Counted from the stretch's first letter, positions 39,016 through 47,682 are shown. The stretch: DNA of 64,000 bases from Altererythrobacter sp. BO-6 (GCF_011047315.1 NZ_CP049259.1:1860001-1924000); one strand, 5' to 3'. Program-made: numbers and translations. The notes: generated by a model not told the origin, from the sequence alone.

Positions 39016-39546
39016 ATGGCCCGCAACGACACGATCTCAGCCATTGGCGAAGTGATGCAGCTCGCTTTCGTACCCGACGATTTCGACGCGGCGATCCGGC
39101 ACTGGACCGAGACCATGGGCGTCGGCCCGTTCTTCCTGATCGAGAACATCCATCTCGACGGAATGAAGTACAAGGGCGAGCCGACCGATGCAGTGTTCAC
39201 GCTGGCACTCGCCTATTGGGGCGATATCCAGATCGAACTGATCCGGCCTGAGAACGATGCGCCATCGATCTATTCGGGCGAATATGCCGCAACCGAGGGC
39301 CTGCATCATGTCTGCGTGCTGGTGGACGACATTGCCGAGGCGCGGCGCATCTGCGCGCAGCAGGGCGCCGAAGTGGTGATCGAAGGCAAGTTCGGCACCA
39401 GCGAAGTGATCTATGTCGATCCCGGAAAGGGCACTGGGCATCTGGTCGAGATCCTGCAGCAGGCCACGGACGGGCCAGACCTGTTCGCGATCATCAAGGC
39501 CGCCAGCGTCGACTGGGACGGCAGAGAGCCGGTTCGGCGTTTTTGA
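39016..39546 (+). CDS. VOC family protein (glyoxalase/epimerase-like)
   Basis: A 176-residue vicinal-oxygen-chelate protein with two beta-alpha-beta-beta-beta modules. Candidate metal ligands lie in QLAFVPDDFD, IQIELIRP, LHHVCVLVDD and GHLVEILQ. The group includes methylmalonyl-CoA epimerase-like and dioxygenase-like members. It ends WDGREPVRRF, closely resembling the end of the VOC gene at 62724-63254 (WDGRDPIRKL), so the two look paralogous. GAGGAGAG precedes the ATG. Divergent from the Rieske operon. Confidence 0.85.
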   Translation: MARNDTISAIGEVMQLAFVPDDFDAAIRHWTETMGVGPFFLIENIHLDGMKYKGEPTDAVFTLALAYWGDIQIELIRPENDAPSIYSGEYAATEGLHHVCVLVDDIAEARRICAQQGAEVVIEGKFGTSEVIYVDPGKGTGHLVEILQQATDGPDLFAIIKAASVDWDGREPVRRF

Positions 39547-39547
39547 G

Positions 39548-39776
39548 TTCCGCACGCCATCCGGCGCGCGAAATCCTCGCTCATGCGACCTGAAGGTCGC
39601 GTCGCTGCGGGCGGCCGTTCGGCCTTACGGGCCTTCGGCCCGAACTGGCGCAAACAGCCTGAAAGGGACTGGGAACGGTCGCGCAGCGACCGCGAGCGCA
39701 CGGCGCGAGCCGCAGGCGCTCAATCCCGCAGGGATTGAAGCAGCGCCGAGGACGAGGGCGCGGAGGCGCCCTCGAA
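39548..39776 (+). repeat. dispersed multi-hairpin repeat, copy 3, plus additional hairpins
   Basis: 39548-39642 matches the reverse of 36630-36729, with altered but still paired stems. Further hairpins follow: around 39673-39692 (GGTCGC-GCA-GCGACC), CAATCCC-GCA-GGGATTG at 39721-39737, and GAGGGCGC-GGAG-GCGCCCTC at about 39755-39774. The last sits just after the LuxR gene stop and may end that transcript. The gap is otherwise empty of coding signal. Confidence 0.75.
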
Positions 39777-39777
39777 A

Positions 39778-40587
39778 CTAATCAGAAGCGCCGAGATATC
39801 CCAGTTGCCCGGCCTTGAAGATCGTCTGCGCGCGGTTGACGCTGTCCAGTTTCTCGCCCGCGCGATGGATGTGATAGCGGATCGTCGCATGGCTGCGATC
39901 AAGGATCATGCTGATTTCCTTGTCGGTCTTGCCGATCGCCGCCCAGCGCAGGCACTCGACCTCGCGTTTCGACAGCACGCAGTCCGACGGGATCCGCCGC
40001 TTGGTGCGCATCGCCTGGACATAGCTCGCGACAAAGCGCCGCGTCACATGCGCCAACAGCGATCCGTGCAGCGCGAATTCTTCCGACAGGTCTTCCTTGT
40101 CGCGATCGAGGCTGACGAAGCTGTTGGCCGAAATCTGCCCGAATGGCAGGTAGACCGGCACCACGATCGCGGCCTTGCACAGCGACCGCTTCTCGAAATC
40201 GGTCAGGTCGATTTCCTCGAGGTAGGAATTGCGCCAGCGGGTGTTGAAGCCGTGGCGGTTGACCCAGAACGGCTCGCTTTCATAGCGGCAGGCACGCGGC
40301 AGCGGCGAATGCAGCGCCAGCCGGTGGTCCTCCCACCAGCGCGCACCATCGTCCAGCCAGCGGAAAATATCGGCGTTCAGGATCGTGCCATCGGCATCGA
40401 CCATCGGCTCCTTGGAAGAAATGTCGTCGCACAGCGCAACCTGCAGGCCGCGTTCCTCGGCTACCCGCGCCAGCGCCACAGCGGCGTCGTGGATGTCTCC
40501 GATGCAGCGGATCGTCACCGCTTCGAGCAATTGGTCGAGATGTTCCCGCCCGTGGGGCGTGCGCAATTCGACTACATTTGATGCCAT
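39778..40587 (-). CDS. LuxR family transcriptional regulator (solo)
   Basis: A 269-residue regulator. The C-terminal 60 residues form a LuxR/GerE helix-turn-helix (LSKREVECLRWAAIGKTDKEISMIL ... TIRYHIHRAGEKL). The N-terminal 190 residues are a sensor domain resembling autoinducer-binding domains, but no luxI-type gene is in the window. It may sense a catabolic intermediate. ATG 40587 follows GGAGAGAGG. It is divergent from the acyl-CoA ligase with a 132-base gap, making that gene a likely target. Confidence 0.9.
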   Translation of the reverse strand: MASNVVELRTPHGREHLDQLLEAVTIRCIGDIHDAAVALARVAEERGLQVALCDDISSKEPMVDADGTILNADIFRWLDDGARWWEDHRLALHSPLPRACRYESEPFWVNRHGFNTRWRNSYLEEIDLTDFEKRSLCKAAIVVPVYLPFGQISANSFVSLDRDKEDLSEEFALHGSLLAHVTRRFVASYVQAMRTKRRIPSDCVLSKREVECLRWAAIGKTDKEISMILDRSHATIRYHIHRAGEKLDSVNRAQTIFKAGQLGYLGASD

Positions 40588-40719
40588 CAGCCTCTCTCCA
40601 TTCCTCGCCGGGGCAACAGCCCTAGACCCCTCAGGGCCAGCGCGTTGCCTCCCATTTTTGATCAGACACTCTTTGCGGTGCCATTCGTTAGGGAAAAAGG
40701 TAACAGAGAGTGAGGTGGG

Positions 40720-42342
40720 ATGCGAGTCATGGATTGGCGCGGGGACAACTTCGGCAAAGCATTGAAGGCGCTGGCGCAGGCGATTGAGCCGGATCGGCCG
40801 GCGCTGGTGCATGGCGAGCGGATCCTAAGCTGGAGCGAGCTCGATTCGCTGACTGACCGGATTGCCGCGGGGCTTGCCGCGCAGGGCCTGAAGCCGGGCG
40901 ATGTCGCGGGGCAGATGCTGCGCAATACGCCCGATTACATGCTGGCATATTTCGGCTGCATCAAGGCGGGCGTGACCCCGGTCAATGTGAACTATCACTA
41001 CAAGGATCGCGAGCTGGCGGACATTTTCACGCGCTTTGGCCTCAAGGCGGTTTTCGTGGAGAGCGACTTTGCGCAAAGCGCCGGTGCGGCCATGCCTGAC
41101 GGCACGCTGACCATCGATGTCGGCTCGGATGATTGGGCGCGGCTACAGGCCAGCGACTTGCCGGCCGGGTCCGCCGTTCATGACGATCCGCGGGCGCTGT
41201 TCTTCACTGCCACTGGCGGCACCACCGGATTGCCCAAGGCGGTGATGTGGCCATTCGATGCGGCGTGGCAGGCGTTCGGGATTTCGGTGTGGCAGCGCGG
41301 GCCGGGCGTGCCGCCTTTCGTGGCGCCTTCGCTGGCGGAGCAGGCTGCCGAAGCCGCGCGGATCGGGCCGGATCATCCCGCGTCGTCTTCCCCGCTGCTG
41401 CTGCTCAGCCCGCTGATGCATGGCGCAGGCCAGTTCACGGCGGTGATCCATTTGCTGAAGGGCGGCACCCTGGCAACTTTGCCGGCAGAGCGGTTCGGCG
41501 CCGATCTGGCACTCGACGAGGTCAGGAGGCTTGGCGCGCGCAATCTGTTCATTGTCGGCGATGCCTTTGCGCTGCCGCTGGCCGATGCGCTCGACGCCCG
41601 CAGCGATGCCGCTGAAGCGATTGCCAGCCTGCGCATGGTCACCTCGTCCGGGGCGGTTTTTTCCGAAAGCAACAAGCAGCGCCTGATCGCACACAACCCG
41701 GCGCTCACAGTGATCGATGCGCTGGGCTCTTCCGAAAGCTCCGGCACCGCGATCGTGGTGACGACGGCGGCGGGCTCGAGCGGGGGCGGGCGGTTTCAGG
41801 CGCTGCCCGGCCGCGAGACCAAGCTGTTTGACGAGAATTTCAGGGAAATTCCCAAGGGCAGCGAAGGCGTGGGCATCGTCGCGCGATCGGGGGCGCTGCC
41901 GCTCGGCTATCTGGGAGAGGACGAGAAGAACGCGCAGACCTTCCCCGAGATCGACGGCCAGCGTTACCTGATGACGGGGGACCGCGCGCGCTGGGCGGCG
42001 GACGGCACGCTCGAATTCATCGGGCGCGACAACATGTGCATCAACACCGGGGGCGAGAAGGTCTTCCCGGAGGAAGTCGAGGCGGTGCTGCAGGCGCATC
42101 CTTCGGTCAAGGACGTGCGCGTGGTGAGCCTGCCCGATCCGCGCTTCGGGCGGAAGGTCGTGGCGGTGGTGCAGCCTGAAGATGAGGCGGACGAAGCTGT
42201 TCTAGACACCCATGCCCGGTCAAACCTCGCGGCTTACAAGATCCCGCGCGCCTATTTCTTCACGGAGCAGTCGCTGCGGCTCAACAACGGCAAGCCCGAT
42301 TACAAGGCGGCGCAGGCGATTGCGGATGCTGGACAGACCTAA
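40720..42342 (+). CDS. AMP-forming acyl-CoA synthetase
   Basis: A 540-residue ANL-superfamily ligase that activates a carboxylic acid to its CoA ester with ATP. Motifs: P-loop TATGGTTGLPKAVMWP (about residue 165), IDALGSSES, MTGDRARW and the C-terminal hinge with GRDNMCINTGGEKVFPEEVE. Substrate unknown; the surrounding acyl-CoA dehydrogenases, thiolase and P450 suggest a branched or cyclic acid. Starts at 40720 behind GAGAGTGAGG; ATG 40729 is also possible. Stop overlaps that of the convergent SDR. Confidence 0.93.
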   Translation: MRVMDWRGDNFGKALKALAQAIEPDRPALVHGERILSWSELDSLTDRIAAGLAAQGLKPGDVAGQMLRNTPDYMLAYFGCIKAGVTPVNVNYHYKDRELADIFTRFGLKAVFVESDFAQSAGAAMPDGTLTIDVGSDDWARLQASDLPAGSAVHDDPRALFFTATGGTTGLPKAVMWPFDAAWQAFGISVWQRGPGVPPFVAPSLAEQAAEAARIGPDHPASSSPLLLLSPLMHGAGQFTAVIHLLKGGTLATLPAERFGADLALDEVRRLGARNLFIVGDAFALPLADALDARSDAAEAIASLRMVTSSGAVFSESNKQRLIAHNPALTVIDALGSSESSGTAIVVTTAAGSSGGGRFQALPGRETKLFDENFREIPKGSEGVGIVARSGALPLGYLGEDEKNAQTFPEIDGQRYLMTGDRARWAADGTLEFIGRDNMCINTGGEKVFPEEVEAVLQAHPSVKDVRVVSLPDPRFGRKVVAVVQPEDEADEAVLDTHARSNLAAYKIPRAYFFTEQSLRLNNGKPDYKAAQAIADAGQT

Positions 42343-43250
42343 CCGGTCGTTCTTTCCGACTTGTCCGCCGCGTTGGTGCCCTTGATCATCGCGCGCAGCT
42401 GCTCCCATTCGGCATCGCCCAGCCCCTGCAGCGTGCTCCAGAAAGTGCCGCCGGTCGCCTGGTAGCCCGCACCGTCGATCGCGATGGTCTGGCCGTTCAC
42501 ATATTCCGCGCCCGGACCCATCAGGAACACCGCGAGGTTGGCGAGTTCATGCATTTCGCCATGGCGCCCCATCGGGTTGATCTCGTTGTTCGAATTGCCG
42601 CCGCGCCCGCCGGGTGACAGCCGCGCGCTCATCCCCTTGGTCGGGAATAGTCCCGGCGCTATCGCGTTGAAGCGCATGTTGTAGCGGCCCCATTCGACCG
42701 CCAGGCTCTGCGTCATGGTGTTGATCGCGCTCTTCGACATGGCGGAGGGCACCACGAAGGCCGATCCGTTCCACACCCAGGTGGTGAGGATCGAAATGAC
42801 GTTGAGCCGGCCCTTCTCGGCAATGATGCGCTTGCCGATATTGTGCGTGACATAGAAAGTGCCGCGGAAAACGATATCGGCGATGGCGTTGAAGCCGTTG
42901 ACGGAAAGATCCTCGGTGCGGCTGATGAAATTGCCCGCCGCATTGTTGACCAGGCCGGTAAGCGGGCCGTCGGCCCAGATCTGGTCGATCATTGCATTGA
43001 TCGCCTCGGCATCGCGGATGTCGCAGGCGATGCCCACCACTTTGCCGCCCGAAGAACTGGCATGCAGGTCCATCAGCTCCTGCGCCGTCTCATCCAGCTT
43101 CCCTTGGCGGCGCCCGCAGATGTAGACGGTCGCGCCAAGCTTGAGGAACGCCTCGGTCATTTCGCGGCCCAGACCCGTGCCGCCGCCGGTCACCAGGATC
43201 CGTTCGCCGTCCATCAGGCCTGGGCGGAACATCAGCTGCGATACGTCCAT
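42339..43250 (-). CDS. 2,4-dienoyl-CoA reductase-like SDR
   Basis: A 303-residue SDR with cofactor loop VTGGGTGLGREM. The active-site stretch WNGSAFVVPSAMSKSAINTM lacks the Tyr-x3-Lys tyrosine. This is normal for the mitochondrial-type dienoyl-CoA reductase group, whose block GFVVPSASAKAG is very similar, as is the following EWGRYNMRFN. It probably reduces a dienoyl-CoA, or a related enoyl-CoA, with NADPH, helping oxidation of unsaturated chains. It lies downstream of the frameshifted acyl-CoA dehydrogenase, across a MITE-like repeat. Confidence 0.87.
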   Translation of the reverse strand: MDVSQLMFRPGLMDGERILVTGGGTGLGREMTEAFLKLGATVYICGRRQGKLDETAQELMDLHASSSGGKVVGIACDIRDAEAINAMIDQIWADGPLTGLVNNAAGNFISRTEDLSVNGFNAIADIVFRGTFYVTHNIGKRIIAEKGRLNVISILTTWVWNGSAFVVPSAMSKSAINTMTQSLAVEWGRYNMRFNAIAPGLFPTKGMSARLSPGGRGGNSNNEINPMGRHGEMHELANLAVFLMGPGAEYVNGQTIAIDGAGYQATGGTFWSTLQGLGDAEWEQLRAMIKGTNAADKSERTTG

Positions 43251-43269
43251 TATTGTTGTCCTCTCAATT

Positions 43270-43355
43270 CGTCATTGCGAGCCGCCGCAGGCGGCGCGGC
43301 AATCCAGTCCCGTCGGCTGCTGGATTGCTTCGTCGCTTCACTCCTCGCAATGACG
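43270..43355. repeat. MITE-like palindromic element
   Basis: CGTCATTGCGAG (43270-43281) and CTCGCAATGACG (43344-43355) are perfect 12-bp terminal inverted repeats. Inside, GCAATCCAG (43299-43307) and CTGGATTGC (43320-43328) form a second perfect pair. This layout is familiar from small dispersed palindromic elements of many bacteria. No transposase is encoded. It sits between the acyl-CoA dehydrogenase stop and the SDR start. Confidence 0.8.
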
Positions 43356-43368
43356 TAGTAGCGCCAGC

Positions 43369-44578
43369 TCAAAGGCCCAGCACTGTCTTGGCGATGATGT
43401 TCTTCTGCACTTCGTCCGATCCGCCAAAGATCGTGGCAGCGCGATTGTTGAGATATTTGCCCATCGCGGTTTGCGCCAGCTCGCTGCCGACCGGCTCGGG
43501 CGCTTCATTGCCGTAAAGCGGCCGGTCGAGCGGCAGTTGCAGCGCATCATAGCCCAGCAGTTCCAGCCGCAGCGTGTCGACCTGCTGCCCGATGTTGGAA
43601 CCAAGCAGCTTCACCAGCGAGGTCTGCGGACCGGGCGCGCGCCCCTTGGCCAGATCGGCGAGGATGCGCAGCTCGGTTACTTCCAGCGCTTCGGCATCCA
43701 GCCGCGCACGGGCCAGCCGGTCGCGGAAACGCGGGTCATGCGCCACCGCGCCGTTCACGCCCGACGGCTGGGTTTCGGCCAGCTCGCGCAAGCGGTCGAT
43801 GCTCTGCAGCAGGCGCGGGGCATAGCATGATCCGCCGCGCTCGTTTTCCAGCAGGAACTTGGCGATGGTCCAGCCCTGGCCTTCCTCGCCGATGCGATTG
43901 TCGACCGAAGTGACCGCATCGGTAAAGAACACCTGGTTTACTTCGTGGTCGCCTGACATCGAATAGATCGGGGTCACTTCCACCCCCGGCTGGTCCATCG
44001 GGATCAGCAGGAAGGTGATCCCCCTGCTGTTTCTTGACCGTGGCGTCAGTGCGCACCAGCGCGAAGATCCAGTCGGCATGATGCGCGTGCGTGGTCCAGA
44101 TCTTCGATCCGTTGACGACATACTGGTCGCCCTCAAGCCGCGCTGACGTCTTGAGCGAGGCAAGGTCTGAGCCCGAACCCGGTTCGGAATAGCCCTGGCA
44201 CCAGTAATCCTCGCCCGACAGGATGCGCGGCAGGAAGCGCGCCTTCTGCTCCGGCGTGCCGAATTCACAGATCACCGGGCCGACCAGCCGCAGGCCCAGG
44301 ATGGAGATCGCCGGCGCGCCCGCCAGCGCGCATTCCTTTTCGAAAATGAACTTCTGCGTCGGCGTCCAGCCGGTGCCGCCGTCCTCCTTCGGCCAGTGAT
44401 AGGCCACCCAGCCCTTGTCATTGAGGATGCGGTGCCATTCCATCCCGATATCGGGCTCTACGAACACGCCGGGCGTGCGCCGCGCGCCGTCGCGCAGCCG
44501 GTCAGGCAGGTTGTCCTTCAGGAAGGCGCGCACTTCTTCGCGAAAGGCGAGGTCTTCGGCTGAGAAATCCATATCCAT
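43369..44578 (-). pseudogene. acyl-CoA dehydrogenase interrupted by a one-base frameshift in a G/C run
   Basis: The first frame starts at 44578 (MDMDFSAEDLAFREEVRAF, GGAAGGAG upstream) and reads as an acyl-CoA dehydrogenase through YWCQGYSEPGSGSDLASL and VNGSKIWTTHAHHADW to ATVKKQQG. The natural continuation, ITFLLIPMDQPGVEVTPI through GGSDEVQKNIIAKTVLGL, is in the next frame. A run of five C (44020-44024, plus strand) where four would keep frame explains the break. About 402 residues if corrected. It may be the partner of the 355-residue acyl-CoA dehydrogenase at 47679-48746. Homopolymer error or real mutation cannot be separated here. Confidence 0.88.
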
Positions 44579-44583
44579 CGGGC

Positions 44584-45339
44584 TCAATCTCCTTCCCGAA
44601 GGGCCCAGGCAATGCCCCGGCGCAGCAGGTCGTAATAGACGTCGTAATTCCAGGCGCACATTTCCTTGTGCGGGTAGAAATCGACCATGCCGGGCAGGTC
44701 GTAATGCCCGCGGCAATGGCCCAGCGTGTTGTAGACGATCCGCCCCTTGCCGATATCGCGCGTGTAGAGGATCGGCACGGTGGTCTTGTCCCATTGCCCG
44801 GCAACGAAGCCGGTCGCTTCGCCTTCGAAAGTGGTTTGCATCAGCGTGTCGATCGGGGCGGTGGTGTGCGACAGGTACAATTCGTCGACCACGTCGAAAT
44901 TCTCGATCCCGCGCGTGAATTCATGGTCGTGATTGACCACTTCGACATGGAACGGACCGATCGGCGGGTGCGCCTTGAACTGGGTACCGAGCATGTCCAT
45001 CACGTCGGGCCGGTCATCGGGCGCATCGACCAGCCCGCTTTCAGTGAAGACCAGGATCGAATTGGTGCCGTGCAGCGCCAGCCACTTGCCGCCCGCTTCC
45101 AGCCAGCTGCGCAATTGCTTGGCCTGCTCCACCGTGGGCATCAGGTCACAGGTATAGGTGACCAGGAAACGGCACTGGTCGAGCCGCTCCAGCCCCGAAT
45201 AGTCGCAGGCGACGGTAGTGCGGATATGCGGATGTTCGGCCAGCAGCTTGAGCAGTTCCAGCCGCGGATAGTCGATGTCGTGATACTTGCCCGCAGCCAC
45301 GAAATGGGCGTCGATGCGTTGTGCCGGTTGTGCGCCCAT
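44584..45339 (-). CDS. ThuA-like (class I amidotransferase fold) protein 1
   Basis: A 251-residue ThuA-like protein. Features: VACDYSGLERLDQCRFLVTYTCD, WLEAGGKWLALHGTN (the ThuA HGT-type turn), GPFHVEVVNHDHEFTRGI and a C-terminal GKGRIVYNTLGHCRGHYD. ThuA proteins are tied to sugar metabolism, which does not fit the neighbours, so the role is open. It lies between an SDR (2 bases) and the frameshifted acyl-CoA dehydrogenase (5 bases). A second ThuA-like gene is at 50517-51332. Confidence 0.87.
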   Translation of the reverse strand: MGAQPAQRIDAHFVAAGKYHDIDYPRLELLKLLAEHPHIRTTVACDYSGLERLDQCRFLVTYTCDLMPTVEQAKQLRSWLEAGGKWLALHGTNSILVFTESGLVDAPDDRPDVMDMLGTQFKAHPPIGPFHVEVVNHDHEFTRGIENFDVVDELYLSHTTAPIDTLMQTTFEGEATGFVAGQWDKTTVPILYTRDIGKGRIVYNTLGHCRGHYDLPGMVDFYPHKEMCAWNYDVYYDLLRRGIAWALREGD

Positions 45340-45341
45340 GA

Positions 45342-46112
45342 TTAGCTCCTGATGCTGCCGCCGCCGTCGACAGTGATGTCGCAGCCGGTGGTGAAGCTGG
45401 CCTCGTCGCTGGCGAGCCAGACGACGGCGCGCGCCACTTCCTCAGGCTCGCCGATCCGGTTCATCGGGTGGGTCGCGGCAAAATTGGTCTCGATATTCTC
45501 CGGCGTGTCGGCGCCCGAATATTTGTAGCGATTGTACATCGGGGTGCGGATCGCGCCGGGATGGACCATGTTGGCGCGGATCGGCACGCCGCGTTCGGCG
45601 CAATCGAGCGCGACCGAACGGGTCAGGCCGAGCAGGCCTGCCTTGGACGCGCTATAGGCCGCAACAAAAGCCGCCGCCCGGATCGCAATCATCGAGCCGA
45701 TATTGACGATGGCGCAGGGCTCTCCGCTCGCTTCCATCGCCGGGATCGCGGCGCGCATCCCGTAGTAGGGGCCGTTGAGGTTGATATCGATGGTGCGTTC
45801 CCAGGTATCGAGCGTGCCATCGACCACATTACCGGGTTCGGAAATGCCGGCGATATTGCACAGCACCGTCAGCTTGCCGAAGCGCGCGACCGTGGCCTTC
45901 ACCGCTTCGTGCCATTGGTCGCGATTGCGGACATCGAGTTCGAAGGCTTCGGCATTTTCGCCCAGTTCTTCGGCCAGCGCCTTCGCCTTGTCGATCTGGA
46001 CGTCGCACAGCATCACGCTGCCGCCTTCGTCCACGATCATCCGGCCGACTGTCGCCCCGATCCCTTCGGCACCGCCGGTGACCAGCGCGACCTTGCCTGA
46101 CATGCGCCCCAT
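45342..46112 (-). CDS. SDR family oxidoreductase
   Basis: A 256-residue classical SDR with TGGAEGIGATVG, CNIAGIS in place of NNAG, Ser in VNIGSMIAI, and YSASKAGLLGLT. The C-terminus DITVDGGGSIRS is typical. It probably oxidises or reduces a hydroxyl or keto group of a CoA-linked or cyclic intermediate. It follows the thiolase by 11 bases and precedes the ThuA-like gene by two. Confidence 0.9.
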   Translation of the reverse strand: MGRMSGKVALVTGGAEGIGATVGRMIVDEGGSVMLCDVQIDKAKALAEELGENAEAFELDVRNRDQWHEAVKATVARFGKLTVLCNIAGISEPGNVVDGTLDTWERTIDINLNGPYYGMRAAIPAMEASGEPCAIVNIGSMIAIRAAAFVAAYSASKAGLLGLTRSVALDCAERGVPIRANMVHPGAIRTPMYNRYKYSGADTPENIETNFAATHPMNRIGEPEEVARAVVWLASDEASFTTGCDITVDGGGSIRS

Positions 46113-46123
46113 CGTTCTTCCCC

Positions 46124-47269
46124 TTACCGCTGCAGGATCGCGACCGCGCTCAGCCCCGGTGCGCCGTAGACATGGCTATAGCCAGTCTTCGCCCCTTCGA
46201 CCTGGCGCTCGCCTGCGCGACCGCGCAATTGCTGCACATTTTCATAGACTTGCCTGAGACCCGAGGCGCCGATCGGCTCTCCGCAGGCGAGACAACCGCC
46301 ATCGGTGTTAATCGGCAGCTTGCCGCCAATCTCCGACCAGCCATTGGCCAGCCACTCTTCCTGCTCGCCGTCCTTGCAGAAGCCGTTTTCGGCCATGTGC
46401 ATGATCTCGGCGCCGCTTTCGGTATCCTGCAGCTGCGCTACGTCGATGTCTTCGGGGCCGATCCCCGCGCCTTCGAACGCGGCCTTGCTGGCGAGCACGG
46501 TGGGCTTGCCGCCCTCCCTGATGCTGACGCCGGCCTGGAATACTTCGAAACTGTCAGGCGGGCGGGTCTTTACCGCCACCTTGGCGATCTTGACCCCGTC
46601 CGCGCCGAGTTCGCGCATCTTCTTCTCGCTGGCGAGGATCAGCGCCACGCCGCCTTCGCTGGGCGAGCAGAACATGTATTTGGTAAGCGGATCGTTGATC
46701 ATCGGCGCATTCATGATCGTTTCGAGATCGATCGGGCTGCGCCGCCAGGCGTGCGGGGTGATCGTGCCGTTCCTGAAGGCCTTTTCCGCCACCCGGCCGA
46801 GCGTGGTCCGGCTGATGCCGTGCAGCTGCATATAGCGCTGGATCTTGAGCGCGAAGAACTGCGTAGTCAGCATCATGCCGGTCTGGCCGTACCATTCGGG
46901 CAGGCCAAAGTCCCTGGGCTTGGCGTTGAACGCGCCGCGCGGATGCTTGTCGAAGCCGACCGCCAGCGCAAGGTCGTAGAATCCGCTGGCGACTGCCATT
47001 TGCGCGGAAACCAGCGCGCTGCCGCCGGTGGCGCAGCCATTGGCGACATTGGTGAAGGGCAGGCTGGTCAGGCCCAGCTCGTTGACCATGATGTCGGCAT
47101 TGCCCGCCGCCGCCGATCCGCCATACGCGCATTCGATGTCGGCCCATTCAAGGCCCGCATCCGCCATGGCTTCGCGCACGGCATAGATACCCTGTTCGCG
47201 GCCTGAACGGCCGTCTGTGCGCCCGAAGGGATGGATACCTGCGCCGATGATATAAACGTCTTCGCTCAT
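46124..47269 (-). CDS. thiolase-fold lipid-transfer protein (Ltp/SCP-x type)
   Basis: A 381-residue thiolase-like enzyme. The N-terminus MSEDVYIIGAGIHPFGR and NGCATGGSALVSAQMAV, carrying the nucleophilic Cys, are typical of the SCP-x/Ltp group rather than of biosynthetic thiolases. The C-terminal block GGCLACGEPIGASGLRQV provides the second active-site Cys/His region. Such enzymes act as retro-aldol or thiolytic cleavers and usually work with a DUF35 partner, which is here directly upstream, overlapping by four bases. ATG 47269 is preferred to 47302 for this reason. Confidence 0.9.
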   Translation of the reverse strand: MSEDVYIIGAGIHPFGRTDGRSGREQGIYAVREAMADAGLEWADIECAYGGSAAAGNADIMVNELGLTSLPFTNVANGCATGGSALVSAQMAVASGFYDLALAVGFDKHPRGAFNAKPRDFGLPEWYGQTGMMLTTQFFALKIQRYMQLHGISRTTLGRVAEKAFRNGTITPHAWRRSPIDLETIMNAPMINDPLTKYMFCSPSEGGVALILASEKKMRELGADGVKIAKVAVKTRPPDSFEVFQAGVSIREGGKPTVLASKAAFEGAGIGPEDIDVAQLQDTESGAEIMHMAENGFCKDGEQEEWLANGWSEIGGKLPINTDGGCLACGEPIGASGLRQVYENVQQLRGRAGERQVEGAKTGYSHVYGAPGLSAVAILQR

Positions 47270-47682
47270 GCCGCATTCTCCGGACGGAAGGCAAAGGTGC
47301 ATTGGGTGTCGCTGAAGGGCACGATGCAGAACTCCATCGGCATGCCCAGCTTGAGGTCTTCCAACTTGGCATCGACGATCCGGCTTTCGACGATCACTTC
47401 GCCGGGCAGCTCGATATAGCCGAGCAGGAACGGTTTGAAATCGGGCGGACCTTCGCCTTCGCCGCTGCCCCAGCCTTCATAGGGTTCCTTGGGCAGGAAG
47501 TCCTGGCTGGTCCAACTCCACAACTTGCCATGGCGCGACAGCTTGTAGGGTTCGACATCCCTGGCGGCGTCGCCCTGTGGCATCGGGAACACGATCTCCC
47601 CCGAGGGCAGGCGGCCGCCCATCAGGTGCGGCTTGTCCTCATTGCTCCACAGATCGGGGTCGACTGGCGCCAAGGCAGTCAT
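47266..47682 (-). CDS. DUF35/OB-fold partner of the thiolase, lacking zinc-ribbon cysteines
   Basis: A 138-residue OB-fold protein of the DUF35 group (FLLGYIELPGEVIVESRIVD, LGMPMEFCIVPFSD, TFAFRPE). DUF35 proteins normally carry an N-terminal zinc ribbon with four Cys; here the only cysteines are two near the C-terminus, so the ribbon is absent or does not bind metal. In steroid side-chain pathways the DUF35 subunit is needed for the activity of its Ltp thiolase. It overlaps both neighbours by four bases (ATGA). Confidence 0.85.
   Translation of the reverse strand: MTALAPVDPDLWSNEDKPHLMGGRLPSGEIVFPMPQGDAARDVEPYKLSRHGKLWSWTSQDFLPKEPYEGWGSGEGEGPPDFKPFLLGYIELPGEVIVESRIVDAKLEDLKLGMPMEFCIVPFSDTQCTFAFRPENAA

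Noticed and set aside
42339..43250. Loss of the catalytic Tyr in this SDR as an anomaly
   Set aside because: The surrounding block matches the dienoyl-CoA reductase type, where this position is normally not Tyr, so it is a family trait.
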